A stretch of DNA of 23,036 nucleotides. It comes from Acidobacteriota bacterium (GTDB lineage: Bacteria; Acidobacteriota; Terriglobia; UBA7540). The DNA is taken from positions 1-23,036 of the forward strand of contig JAKAWN010000051.1 of the NCBI GenBank assembly GCA_021827245.1, in the 5' to 3' direction. The position numbers and the translations under genes are program-made. Below the pieces are notes generated by a model that made no database searches, had not been told where the DNA came from, and saw nothing but the letters and a program-made list of their open reading frames with translations. Shown here piece after piece: positions 1 through 7,781 of this stretch (the first letter of the stretch is position 1; every line of letters starts with the position of its first letter).

Positions 1-101
1 GAGAATTCTTCAGCAGGGCGCGGAATATATCGCCCAGGTGAGTGGCTTGTAGTGAAGACCTTTTGAACCCGGCAACGCAAAATCAACAGCTTGCCGGAAA
101 A

Positions 102-443
102 TTAAGCCCCAGTTGTCAAAGTCGGGCTAATGGCCAGAATCTGAACATTCAGCCTCTTGAGTTCAGCATAGTGTTTGACGAACTGCCGGAGTTCGCTCAT
201 GCAGTACGGTCACCAGTAGCCGCGGTAAAAGCCAATCAGAGCATTATGACCAGCAAAGTCCGAAGGCCTGATCGTGTGGTCGTCAGCCGACGGCAGTACG
301 AAATCCGGAGCCTTCTCCCACACCTTGATTTTGAGCGGCAGAATCTGGTCCTGGGCCGCCATGGGAAGCGGTTTCAGAACACCCACTGCCACAATAACCT
401 CCAACAGCGCCAGAAAAAGATACGCGTGCCGTCCCTTTATCAT
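102..443 (-). pseudogene. Redoxin (AhpC/TSA-like) gene, interrupted by TGA at the catalytic Cys and truncated
   Basis: The reading frame opens at ATG (443-441) behind a strong AGGAGG/GGAGG region. It encodes an N-terminal hydrophobic segment (about residues 8-25, signal peptide or anchor) and then a redoxin start: APDFVLPSADD followed by LIGFYRGYW. The family continues CPYC here, but the codon for the first Cys is TGA (212-210). Reading on in the same frame gives PYCMSELRQFVKHYAEL and QILAISP, which is good redoxin sequence, up to a TAA at 104-102. The thioredoxin fold would need roughly 60 more residues, and no frame downstream to the window edge restores them clearly. I therefore call it a pseudogene. 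Selenocysteine read-through of the TGA is a real alternative for that one codon (see findings), but it does not explain the early TAA. Confidence 0.6.
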
Positions 444-681
444 TCCTCCAGCCTCCTAATTATCAACCTCCCACCAAGCTTGGGTCCTGCCTCCAGATCC
501 AGCCCTCAAGCGCGTCTGGTTTTGAGAACCGCAGTTCTTCGGGTAAGGTGTGTTCGCAGTGTTGTATCCTGGCGCTATGTCAGGGTTCCGGAACCCCTTT
601 CCCGACCGGTATTTCTTTGTGACCGTGCGTAGCTGGCGCAGACGCTTGCCGTGGAGATGCGCCAGCTGCCTTGAACCTCCC

Positions 682-709
682 GTTACCGCACCTTTGCCGG
701 TGCGGCAAC
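682..709. other. Stem-loop in the gene-free stretch 444-796
   Basis: A 7-bp perfect stem (686-692 CCGCACC with 699-705 GGTGCGG) has a 6-base loop and is extended by GTT/AAC after one mismatch. It lies about 90 bases beyond the stop codon of the minus-strand diguanylate cyclase gene and has no T-run on either side, so it is not a typical intrinsic terminator. Apart from this and the redoxin ribosome binding site I see nothing coding in 444-796. Confidence 0.4.
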
Positions 710-796
710 GTGCACGTATTCCAGTAGCTGATGTCCGATATTCGCAACGTTGTGGCGGGTCGCTGGCGGAATATAGACGAAAGCGGGGCCGTGAAG

Positions 797-1879
797 CTAG
801 TTCATTACCCCTTCACCGACCAAGGCGATGTTGTCCCGGGTGGTATTCTTGACCATATACATCGCCTCGTCGGCCAGGCTGAGGAGTTCTCTTCGAGTCC
901 GGGCATCGGCGGGGAACGCGGCCACCCCAAAGCTGGCGGTCACTCTTACGCTCAAGCCTTCCTCATCAAGGAACACTGTGGAGTTCAGTAGGTCACGAAG
1001 TCGGCGGACCACCATCAGGGCATTGTGTTTCGAGGTTTGGGGCAGGAGCACGACGAATTCATCTCCCCCGTATCGAAAAGCGTAGTCGATCAGGCGCAAG
1101 TGCCCTTTGACGAGGTTTCCGACGTGCCATAGGAGTTTGGAACCGGCCAGGTGGCCGTGCGTGTCATTAACCTGTTTGAAGTGGTCAAGATCAATGAAAA
1201 TGACAGAGAACTCATAGCCATAGCGTGTGGAGCGATAGATCTCCGCATCTAGAACAAAATTGAGGTGACGCGCATTGTAAAGCGTGGTGCAATCGTCAGT
1301 GATGGTCAGTTCATGAATGCGCTGGACGTACCGAGCATTCTCCAGAGCGATGGCAGCATAGTCAGCGAGATTGGTCAGAATCGGAAGGTCCTCCTCATGG
1401 AAGTGGCCGTTCCTGGATGTATTCACCAGTTCAATTACCCCCAGCACTCGTTCTCGCCCTTTCACCGGCACACAGATGATGGAACGGGCTTCAGGATGCC
1501 TTGCCTCATTCTTAAGGCTGAATCTTGGCTCTTTCGTGACATCCTCGATCAATACGGCCTCGCCATGCTCGGCAACCCAACCCCCGATACCTTCACCCAG
1601 CTTGACTCGAACATCCTTCAGCTTGCTGGCGCCAGCGCCGATAGCTATTTCGTGGTAAAGCTCGTTGGTTTTCTCGTCGAGCATCAACAGGGACCAGGTG
1701 TCAGGCTGAAGGAAATCGCTGATTTTCCCCATGATGGTTTCGAGAACCTTGCGCAAATCGAGGGTGGAAGCAACAGCCTTGCCGACTTCGTAAAAAAGCG
1801 AGAGGCGCTCAATTTGCTGTTCAAGTTCACGAATTCTCTCGGTCTGGTCTGCCATGGGACAACCCGCGTCCAAACGCAC
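797..1879 (-). CDS. GAF-GGDEF diguanylate cyclase
   Basis: Predicted to make cyclic di-GMP from two GTP in the cytoplasm, under control of an N-terminal sensory domain. Residues 9-30 look like a short coiled coil, 30-185 a GAF domain (IGGWVAEHGEAVLIEDV and RSIICVPVK are typical), and 190-355 a GGDEF domain. The active-site GGDEF is intact at 271-275. The metal-binding loop VIFIDLDHFKQVNDTHGH is present. An RxxD inhibitory site (RLID, 262-265) sits exactly five residues before GGDEF, so product inhibition is expected. Small departures from consensus are DDCTTLYN at about 195-202 and AGS instead of AGD after HGHL. The start is a GTG at 1879; an ATG eight codons later (residue 9) is equally possible and neither has a strong ribosome binding site. 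The gene is divergent from the RodZ-like gene. Confidence 0.9.
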   Translation of the reverse strand: MRLDAGCPMADQTERIRELEQQIERLSLFYEVGKAVASTLDLRKVLETIMGKISDFLQPDTWSLLMLDEKTNELYHEIAIGAGASKLKDVRVKLGEGIGGWVAEHGEAVLIEDVTKEPRFSLKNEARHPEARSIICVPVKGRERVLGVIELVNTSRNGHFHEEDLPILTNLADYAAIALENARYVQRIHELTITDDCTTLYNARHLNFVLDAEIYRSTRYGYEFSVIFIDLDHFKQVNDTHGHLAGSKLLWHVGNLVKGHLRLIDYAFRYGGDEFVVLLPQTSKHNALMVVRRLRDLLNSTVFLDEEGLSVRVTASFGVAAFPADARTRRELLSLADEAMYMVKNTTRDNIALVGEGVMN

Positions 1880-1900
1880 TCAGAGACCTTTGGACCCCTC

Positions 1901-1914
1901 CGTCACCGGTGACG
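1901..1914. promoter_or_regulatory. 14-bp perfect palindrome, candidate operator
   Basis: CGTCACCGGTGACG is a perfect dyad about 22 bases upstream of the GTG start of the diguanylate cyclase gene, in the divergent intergenic region. Its position near the expected promoter or leader of that gene suggests a dimeric repressor site. No regulator can be named from the sequence. Confidence 0.35.
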
Positions 1915-2023
1915 TGTGTTCAGTATTCCTTTCGGCTGTTCTTTTCAATTTGTTAATCTAAGCTTCCGATAGATCACTGTACGAGGCATTGTCATTGGTT
2001 CTGCTGTCATAAGGGTGAAGCAA

Positions 2024-2053
2024 TTGACAGTGCTGGCGACGCAGAAATATGAT
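2024..2053 (+). promoter_or_regulatory. Sigma-70-type promoter for the RodZ-like gene
   Basis: TTGACA (2024-2029) and TATGAT (2048-2053) are separated by 18 bases, giving a likely transcript start near 2060 and a leader of about 38 bases before the ATG at 2098. The -35 hexamer is also the right arm of an inverted repeat, CTGTCA (2004-2009) with TGACAG (2025-2030). Confidence 0.65.
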
Positions 2054-2097
2054 GAAAGGCAATCTGAAGGCGGAGGGTGCCGGGAAAGATAACTTTG

Positions 2098-2973
2098 ATG
2101 GGCTCCTTTGGTGAGAACCTACGGCGAGAGCGGGAAATGCGCGGCGTGACGCTGGAGGAAATCTCTGCTGCCACGAAAATCAGTGTCCGGTTCCTTCAAT
2201 CCATAGAAAATGAAGAGTTTTCGAGATTGCCGGGGGGCATTTTCAGTCGCAGCTTTGTGCGCGCCTACGCCCGTTACCTTGGATTGGAGGAAGATCCTCT
2301 TCTTGAAGAGTATCAACTGGCGGCCAAGTCGAGGAACGAGGTTGATCTCACCCAGTTCTCCCCGCCCAGGACGTATTCTCGGCAGGAGCGGCGTTCGCAC
2401 CCCGTCTTATGGGCGGCGATAGTGGCGGTTGTCTTGCTTGCTGCCGGGATTGCCCTTTGGAGGCACTCGCACCGGCCTTTGCACGTGCCCTCGCCTGTGG
2501 CGGCAGAGGCCCCTGCGAGCATGGGTTTGGCCAACCAGCCCGCCTCTCAAAAAGCTCCAACTGCCGCAGTTCCCCGCGATTCTAAGCCAGTAGCCGCAAC
2601 ACGATCCACCGCCAAGGCAACGGGGGCTAACGCCCTGCCGGGAGTGCTGGCCGCGACTTCGCCCGCGGCCCCTCCGGCCCCCAAGTTGCCCGCCATCACG
2701 GATTATGATGGGAAGCTGGTTCTCCAGATTGCCACAACTGAACGCTCGTGGGTGGCTGTTGACGCGGATGGAAAGATGCTCATGCAGGGCATTATGAATC
2801 CTAATGAAGTTAAGACGTTTGAGGCCGACAACTCCTTTGACGTCCTTACCGGAAACGCACAAGGCGTAATTCTCACTTTGAACGGCCAGACTTTCAAGCC
2901 TCTGGGTCGACAGGGTGAAGTGAAGCAGGTCCACCTGACCTGGGATAGTCTGAAGAAACAGACTTCTCATTGA
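2098..2973 (+). CDS. rodZ: RodZ-like HTH / transmembrane / DUF4115 protein
   Basis: Likely cell-shape protein linking the MreB cytoskeleton to the inner membrane. Residues 1-75 form an Xre-type helix-turn-helix domain of the HTH_25 kind (FGENLRREREMRGVTLEEIS, then SRSFVRAYARYLGL). A Lys/Arg-rich linker follows, then one membrane span at about 102-122, an Ala/Pro-rich periplasmic spacer (about 125-200) and a C-terminal beta domain of DUF4115 type (about 205-285). This order is the canonical RodZ architecture, and 291 residues is a normal length. I chose ATG 2098, with GGGAAAG nine bases upstream, over an in-frame GTG at 2077 that has its purine run directly abutting it. The family also includes transcription-factor-like relatives, so the MreB role is inferred. 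Confidence 0.8.
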   Translation: MGSFGENLRREREMRGVTLEEISAATKISVRFLQSIENEEFSRLPGGIFSRSFVRAYARYLGLEEDPLLEEYQLAAKSRNEVDLTQFSPPRTYSRQERRSHPVLWAAIVAVVLLAAGIALWRHSHRPLHVPSPVAAEAPASMGLANQPASQKAPTAAVPRDSKPVAATRSTAKATGANALPGVLAATSPAAPPAPKLPAITDYDGKLVLQIATTERSWVAVDADGKMLMQGIMNPNEVKTFEADNSFDVLTGNAQGVILTLNGQTFKPLGRQGEVKQVHLTWDSLKKQTSH

Positions 2974-3044
2974 GGCCTTACCCATTCCTCGCCGGCTTAT
3001 TGAAATTCTGCGCATGGGAGAGGCTCTCGCTCATCCGCCAATAG

Positions 3045-3222
3045 GCAGCCGAAGACAACCTGCCGGTTTCTCTGGAACAAGAGATTGAGATCCTGGTCAG
3101 CCCTTGAGATGACCCTGATGAAGAACGTTTCAGTGGAAATGCTCCGCTTGATCGCAATGAACCGCAAATTCATCAAGAGCTATGGGGTTGCCCGCAATCT
3201 GGTCAGACCGAAGTCCGTCTGA
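3045..3222 (+). pseudogene. Remnant of a conserved hypothetical gene (MKNVS...NRKF repeat family)
   Basis: Two adjacent frames join into one protein-like stretch if one base near 3105 is removed. The first frame gives AAEDNLPVSLEQEIEILVSP (3045-3104) and then TGA. The next frame gives MTLMKNVSVEMLRLIAMNRK and FIKSYGVARNLV (3109-3222, ending TGA). From memory, the second part matches a motif of conserved hypothetical proteins in delta-proteobacteria and Acidobacteriota, which normally continues into an NPRTP-type segment; here it stops at RPKSV. Both ends are missing, so this is a fragment. No function is known to me. Confidence 0.55.
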
Positions 3223-3231
3223 GGCAAAGCC

Positions 3232-4074
3232 CTATTCGACAAGGCTTGGCAGCACTCGGTCGAGCAGCCGCGCGAGATTTGCCGAGGTCTTGCTTGCCAC
3301 GGCAAGCACTTCATCGTGGCGAAGCGATCGTTTGGCAAGTCCCGCAGCACGATTGGTAATGAGCGCGATAGCGAGTACCTGCATGTTCAATTGCCGGGCG
3401 GCGATGGCTTCGGGAACTGTGGACATTCCAACCGCATCTGCACCTAACCTCTTCAGTGCGAGAATTTCGGCAGGAGTTTCATAATTTGGCCCTGGGACAG
3501 CCGCGTAGACGCCTTTAGAGCATTTCAACCGCAATGCCTTCGCGGCTTTCAAGGTGGCCATACGCAAGCGGTCATCGTAAATCCTGCTCAAGTCGACGAA
3601 TCTCTGCCCCCAACGCTCATCGTGAGGACCGGCCAGTGGGCTCGAACTCTGAAGATTCAGGTGATCGGAAAAAACCATCAGGCTGCCCGGGGCCGCCGAG
3701 GGTACGATGCCTCCTGCCGCACAGGTCAGGATCACGGTCTTGACACCCGCCAGCCCGAGTACACGCACGGCGAAAACCACCTCGGCTAGTGTATATCCCT
3801 CATACAGATGCACACGGCCGCTGAGAACCGCGACGGGCAATTTCCTCCATTGCCCAATGAGCAATTTCCCCGCGTGCCCTTCAACCGCGGGAGGGAAGAA
3901 ATGGGGAATGAGCCCATACGGAATGGTTACAGGGTTGATGAGGCGATCGGCCATCGCGCCAACTCCCGATCCCAGGATGATTCCAATGCGCGGGAACGCG
4001 GGCGAACGGCTCTTCAGATAGCGCGCGGCTTGCAGCGCCTGCGCGTATCCATGCTGGTCATGCCGATTTGCCAT
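3232..4074 (-). CDS. punA: Purine nucleoside phosphorylase (trimeric PNP family)
   Basis: Cleaves purine (deoxy)nucleosides with phosphate to the base and (deoxy)ribose-1-phosphate, in purine salvage in the cytoplasm. Family landmarks are in order: GIILGSGVG (31-39, phosphate loop), EGHAGKL (65-71), SGRVHLYEGY (86-94, phosphate-contacting Arg and His), CAAGG (118-122), GPNYETPAE (195-203), GADAVGMSTVPE (211-222) and ALITN (237-241), whose Asn241 corresponds to the catalytic base-binding Asn. The usual Asn of the NAAGG motif is Cys118 here. Length (280) is normal for the family. The ATG at 4074 has GGAG five bases upstream. It follows the methyltransferase gene on the same strand after about 176 bases without a recognisable gene, so co-transcription is possible but not shown. 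Confidence 0.88.
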   Translation of the reverse strand: MANRHDQHGYAQALQAARYLKSRSPAFPRIGIILGSGVGAMADRLINPVTIPYGLIPHFFPPAVEGHAGKLLIGQWRKLPVAVLSGRVHLYEGYTLAEVVFAVRVLGLAGVKTVILTCAAGGIVPSAAPGSLMVFSDHLNLQSSSPLAGPHDERWGQRFVDLSRIYDDRLRMATLKAAKALRLKCSKGVYAAVPGPNYETPAEILALKRLGADAVGMSTVPEAIAARQLNMQVLAIALITNRAAGLAKRSLRHDEVLAVASKTSANLARLLDRVLPSLVE

Positions 4075-4250
4075 CCAAGCTCCAATCTGCGGGGATCTTG
4101 CGACTTTGATGAAAGCGTTTCTTCAGCCGCACTACCAAGCCATTGTACTTGGTCGTTCCAAGACCAGCCTGTCGCGAGGCAAGAATAGATGCCGGCTTCC
4201 GGAATTCATCCACGACGAAGCTCTGGAGAAAATCGGTTGTTTCCGCGCCA

Positions 4251-4913
4251 TCACGTTGGCTTCTGAGCATGATAGAGGCAGAGTGTCCCGAAAAACGTCG
4301 TGAATTGCTGCGTTTCGCGAACGGATGCAAAGCCGGCAGATACCATGAATTGCGGCAACAAACCGGCGCGATTGTCGGAGGTTCGTTCCTTCCCGTCGCT
4401 CCACTCAACCAGCCTGAATGCGGTTCGCATCAGTAGATTCTGCGGCTTGCCCCAATCGGCCACATGGAGTTCTCCGCCAGGCCGAAGGACCCGAATGACT
4501 TCCTGCAAAGCCGCGATTTTCTGGCCACGGGTCAGGTGATGGAAAACGAGAGTCGAAAAAACGTAGTCGAAGGAACCCTCCCGATGTGGGAGAGCCTGGG
4601 CGAGGCCCTGGTACAGCAGGATTTTCACGCCAGATTTAAGCGCCTTCGCCCTGGCGATGCTGAGGATGCGCATGTCGCCATCAAGTCCCACGATCTCCGC
4701 TCCCGGACAAACTGACCTTACCATCAAGGCCAGAGTTCCCGTACCGCACCCAAGATCGAGGACTCTATGGCATCCAGGATGAGCCTCTTCCAGATGAGCC
4801 TCCTTTATAAGACGGTCCTTGAATGTCTGCTCGCGCAGTGTCCACCGCGAAAGGGGATCGTAGAGCCACAAGAACCTGCCGGACTTGACGGCGGGAACAT
4901 ACTTGTCATCCAT
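4251..4913 (-). CDS. Class I SAM-dependent methyltransferase (UbiE/Methyltransf_11 type)
   Basis: Transfers a methyl group from S-adenosylmethionine to an unidentified small molecule or lipid. With the ATG at 4913, motif I is VLDLGCGTGTLAL (51-63), the acidic residue that binds the SAM ribose is in EIVGLDGD (73-80), motif post-II is in FDYVFSTLVFHHL (115-127), and a typical VIRVLRPGGELHVADWG motif III occurs at 139-155. The N-terminal YDPLSRWTLREQTFKDRLI region resembles UbiE-like enzymes that act on lipid or quinone substrates. The frame stays open to an ATG at 4985, but the extra 24 residues look non-homologous; neither start has a strong ribosome binding site. The gene is divergent from phoB. 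Substrate unknown. Confidence 0.8.
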   Translation of the reverse strand: MDDKYVPAVKSGRFLWLYDPLSRWTLREQTFKDRLIKEAHLEEAHPGCHRVLDLGCGTGTLALMVRSVCPGAEIVGLDGDMRILSIARAKALKSGVKILLYQGLAQALPHREGSFDYVFSTLVFHHLTRGQKIAALQEVIRVLRPGGELHVADWGKPQNLLMRTAFRLVEWSDGKERTSDNRAGLLPQFMVSAGFASVRETQQFTTFFGTLCLYHAQKPT

Positions 4914-5054
4914 GGCGCTATCGCTTTTCGCCCATTTTGCAGCAAAGGCTGACCGACAGCAATGCTGCTGAAATTCTGATTGCACGCGGCCCGGAGTTCG
5001 ACCTGATCCTGCGACATGGTAACTGCCGATCAGTAGTTTACGCCAGCGCAGTGC

Positions 5055-5060
5055 TATAAT
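5055..5060 (+). promoter_or_regulatory. Consensus -10 box for a leaderless phoB transcript
   Basis: A perfect TATAAT ends six bases before the GTG start codon at 5067. A transcript starting the usual 6-7 bases after the hexamer would begin on or next to the GTG. No Shine-Dalgarno sequence is possible in that space. A -35 element is weak (candidate around 5031-5039). Confidence 0.6.
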
Positions 5061-5066
5061 CCCTCC

Positions 5067-5780
5067 GTGCGCCAGCGAATTGTCATTATTGAAGATGAAA
5101 AAGACATTGTCGACCTTGTTCGATACAACTTTCGCAAGGAAGGCTTTGACGTCGAGAGTTTCGGTAGTGGCAAGGAAGGGCTGGAGTACGTGCGCAAGAG
5201 TTCGACCGACTTGGTCTTGCTAGACATTATGCTGCCGGATCTCGATGGCATGGAAATCTGCAGGCGAGTGCGGGCTGATGAGAGGTTGAAAGGTCTTCCG
5301 ATCATTTTCCTGACGGCCAAGGGAGAAGAAATTGACCGCGTCGTGGGACTGGAAATCGGGGCTGATGATTACGTTGTGAAACCTTTCAGTCCCCGCGAAC
5401 TTGTCGCCCGCGTCAAAGCCGTCCTGCGCCGCCGGGAGCAGGCGCTCGGCAAGGCCGAAGTCATCGAGGCGGCTGGGCTGCGTCTCGATTTGCGGACACG
5501 CGAGGTCACCATTCATGGGCGCGCCATCCAGCTAAGTGCGCTGGAGTTCAAGTTGCTTCATTTTCTGGCCTCACAGCCTCGGCGAGTCTTCAGCCGCGAG
5601 CAATTGCTTGATCACGTTTGGGGCCGGGACCGCTTTGTGACCCCGCGCACGGTGGATGTCCACATTCGGCGGCTGCGCGAGAAGATCGAAAAACAAGAAG
5701 GCGAACCTCATTACGTTCAGACCGTGCGTGGGTCCGGATACCGATTCTCTCCCGGCCAGGCCGACTCTCACGAGAGTTGA
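5067..5780 (+). CDS. phoB: PhoB-like response regulator (OmpR family)
   Basis: DNA-binding response regulator, predicted to activate phosphate-starvation genes after phosphorylation by the adjacent kinase. The receiver domain spans 1-120, with acidic pocket E9/D10, phospho-acceptor Asp53 (LVLLDIMLPDLDG), Thr83 and Lys105 (VVKPFSPREL). A winged-helix Trans_reg_C domain spans about 135-228 (FSREQLLDHVWG, TVDVHIRRLREKIE, TVRGSGYRF). Length 237 matches PhoB. The start is GTG and is preceded within six bases by TATAAT. The kinase gene follows after 30 bases, and the pst genes lie downstream with Pho-box-like repeats, which supports the phoB name over a generic OmpR-type regulator. I see no Pho box in front of this gene, so autoregulation is not evident. 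Confidence 0.88.
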   Translation: MRQRIVIIEDEKDIVDLVRYNFRKEGFDVESFGSGKEGLEYVRKSSTDLVLLDIMLPDLDGMEICRRVRADERLKGLPIIFLTAKGEEIDRVVGLEIGADDYVVKPFSPRELVARVKAVLRRREQALGKAEVIEAAGLRLDLRTREVTIHGRAIQLSALEFKLLHFLASQPRRVFSREQLLDHVWGRDRFVTPRTVDVHIRRLREKIEKQEGEPHYVQTVRGSGYRFSPGQADSHES

Positions 5781-5810
5781 ATTTGCTGCCGGAACACACT
5801 CCCGACACCA

Positions 5811-7589
5811 ATGGCCCTGACTAGTCCGATATTTCGCAAGCTTCTGATCGCCGCGTTTCTGCTGATGGCTGGAACGCTGCTGGGCCTGAACTTTTATCTG
5901 ACTCGTTTTACGGTCCAGCTTCAGACTGAGAATATCCAGCGCCGGTTGAAAGCAGAGGCGGAAATCCTTGCCGGCGAAGCGGCGACGATCCCACCTTCGA
6001 AGCTGCAGCAATGGTCCCTGCGGGCAGAGGCTCGCAGTCACGCTCATGTTGTCGTTATTGATCCTCAGGGCATTGAGCTTGCCGATTCGAGAGAACCATC
6101 GAATGTATCGGCCAACGTGGCTGATTTTACAGAGATTCAAAAGGCCCTCCAGGGACAAGTCGGGACCTCCGTGCGCCGCGACAGCGCGCTCGGTGAAGAA
6201 CTCTATTATCTGGCGGTGCCGCTTCGCTACCAGGACCATCCGGGCTACGCCCTTCAACTGGCCGTCCCCTTGACGGATGTCAGAACGGCTACCCAAACGC
6301 TGCATGACGAAATCTGGGTGGCCTCGCTCGTGGCCTTGTTTTTCGCTCTGGGGATTGCCTACGTCTTTTCGCGGTCCTTTACGCGTCGCATCAATGACTT
6401 AAAAGAATTCGCTGAGAACCTGGACAGGGCGCCTGCCTCGGGACGCGCGTTGTTCTACAGGAATGATGAACTGGGCGATCTCGGGCGTTCCTTAAACCGG
6501 ACTGGCCTTCGCATGCGGGAGCTTGTTGACCGCCTGAGTCTGGAGTCCGCACGCCGTGAAAGCATTTTGGCCAGCATGGTGGAAGGAGTGCTGGCCGTGG
6601 ACAGCGACCTCAGGATTACCTTCTCCAACGGATCATTCCGCCGCGCGGTGGGCGCATCAGCCCCCATTCCTGAACGCCACCCGTTGCTGGAGGTCTTGCG
6701 TGACCCTGAACTGCTGGGCATGTTCACCCGCGTCATACAGTCCCACCAGCCCATGAAGCAGCGAGTCCGGCTTGCAGGGGCAGAGGGCCGATCATTCGAG
6801 GTCCAGGTGGCCCCGCTGGGCGGGCCCGCGCGCGGCGGCGCGATTGCGATCTTCTACGACATTACGGATCTCGAGCGTTTGGAGCGCGTTCGGAGGGACT
6901 TTGTCGCCAATGTTTCGCATGAACTGCGCACGCCGCTGACGGCGATCCGCGGCTATGCAGAAACTCTGCTTGAAGGGGCGCTTGACGAGCAGGAAAACAA
7001 CCGGAAGTTCGTCGAAATCATCAAGGCCCACGCTACCCGGCTAGGCAACATTGCTTCAGATCTTTTGACTCTGTCGGAACTTGAATCCGAAAAGCCCCCA
7101 GGTGAACCCAAGCCTGTTTCTGTGCGCGCCGCGATCGAAACCGCCCTGAAGATAGTTGAGCCGGCAGCGCAGCTTCGTGGAATCAAGGTTGTCCGCGGGT
7201 CTCAGGAAGAAGCCGAGGTCTTGGCGGAAAGGGGCCAACTAGAGCAGGCGCTGGTAAATCTGCTCGACAACGCCGTCAAATTCAATCGCTCCGGAGGCGA
7301 GGTTCGCGTGGAGGTCAAGCGGGAAGCCGGAGACAAACTTCGCATCACCGTGGCCGACACAGGTATTGGCATACCCTCGACGGACTTGTCGCGAATCTTC
7401 GAGCGATTCTACCGCGTTGATAAAGCTCGTTCCCGCGAAATGGGCGGCACAGGCCTCGGACTCTCGATTGTAAAGCATGTCATTGAGCGGATGAATGGCG
7501 TCGTCAGCGTTGAAAGCCAGTTGGGAAGGGGGTCGATTTTCACAATTGTGCTGCCTGTTTTCCCATCCCTATCTGCCAAGACTGCGTAG
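5811..7589 (+). CDS. phoR: PhoR-like sensor histidine kinase
   Basis: Inner-membrane kinase expected to phosphorylate the PhoB-like regulator and to respond to phosphate supply through Pst and PhoU. Membrane spans lie at about 9-30 and 168-187 and flank a periplasmic region of roughly 135 residues, longer than in E. coli PhoR. HAMP follows at about 188-240 and a PAS-like domain at 245-355 (ASMVEGVLAVDSD). The HisKA helix is at 360-425 with phospho-acceptor His370 in FVANVSHELRTPLTAIRGY. The ATPase domain is at 435-585: N box around Asn487 (LLDNAVKFN), G1 DTGIG (516-520), F box IFERFYRVDKARSR, G2 GGTGLGLSIVKH (545-556). All catalytic motifs are intact. The ATG at 5811 has no clear ribosome binding site, so coupling from phoB is likely. 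Confidence 0.88.
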   Translation: MALTSPIFRKLLIAAFLLMAGTLLGLNFYLTRFTVQLQTENIQRRLKAEAEILAGEAATIPPSKLQQWSLRAEARSHAHVVVIDPQGIELADSREPSNVSANVADFTEIQKALQGQVGTSVRRDSALGEELYYLAVPLRYQDHPGYALQLAVPLTDVRTATQTLHDEIWVASLVALFFALGIAYVFSRSFTRRINDLKEFAENLDRAPASGRALFYRNDELGDLGRSLNRTGLRMRELVDRLSLESARRESILASMVEGVLAVDSDLRITFSNGSFRRAVGASAPIPERHPLLEVLRDPELLGMFTRVIQSHQPMKQRVRLAGAEGRSFEVQVAPLGGPARGGAIAIFYDITDLERLERVRRDFVANVSHELRTPLTAIRGYAETLLEGALDEQENNRKFVEIIKAHATRLGNIASDLLTLSELESEKPPGEPKPVSVRAAIETALKIVEPAAQLRGIKVVRGSQEEAEVLAERGQLEQALVNLLDNAVKFNRSGGEVRVEVKREAGDKLRITVADTGIGIPSTDLSRIFERFYRVDKARSREMGGTGLGLSIVKHVIERMNGVVSVESQLGRGSIFTIVLPVFPSLSAKTA

Positions 7590-7781
7590 CCCCTCAACTT
7601 CAATCGGCAAGAAAATCGAACGGCACATTCCGCACGTGGCCATACGTGCCAAGTGCGAATGCGGCGTCTTTTCCTGCTGAACGTGAACGGCCCTCTTGCT
7701 GAGATGCTGCCTCCCAGTGCCATTGTTTGCCCTCGATCGCCTGATCCTAATCTCGCCTTTCGGCGATTTTGCGGTACGGGA

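Noticed and set aside
42..632. 196-codon plus-strand ORF over the redoxin remnant
   Set aside because: It is antisense to clear redoxin sequence on the minus strand, has no domain-like pattern, and its low-complexity tail runs into non-coding DNA.
1265..1912. 215-codon plus-strand ORF inside the diguanylate cyclase gene
   Set aside because: It is the antisense shadow of the GAF-GGDEF coding region, where the minus-strand motifs are unambiguous.
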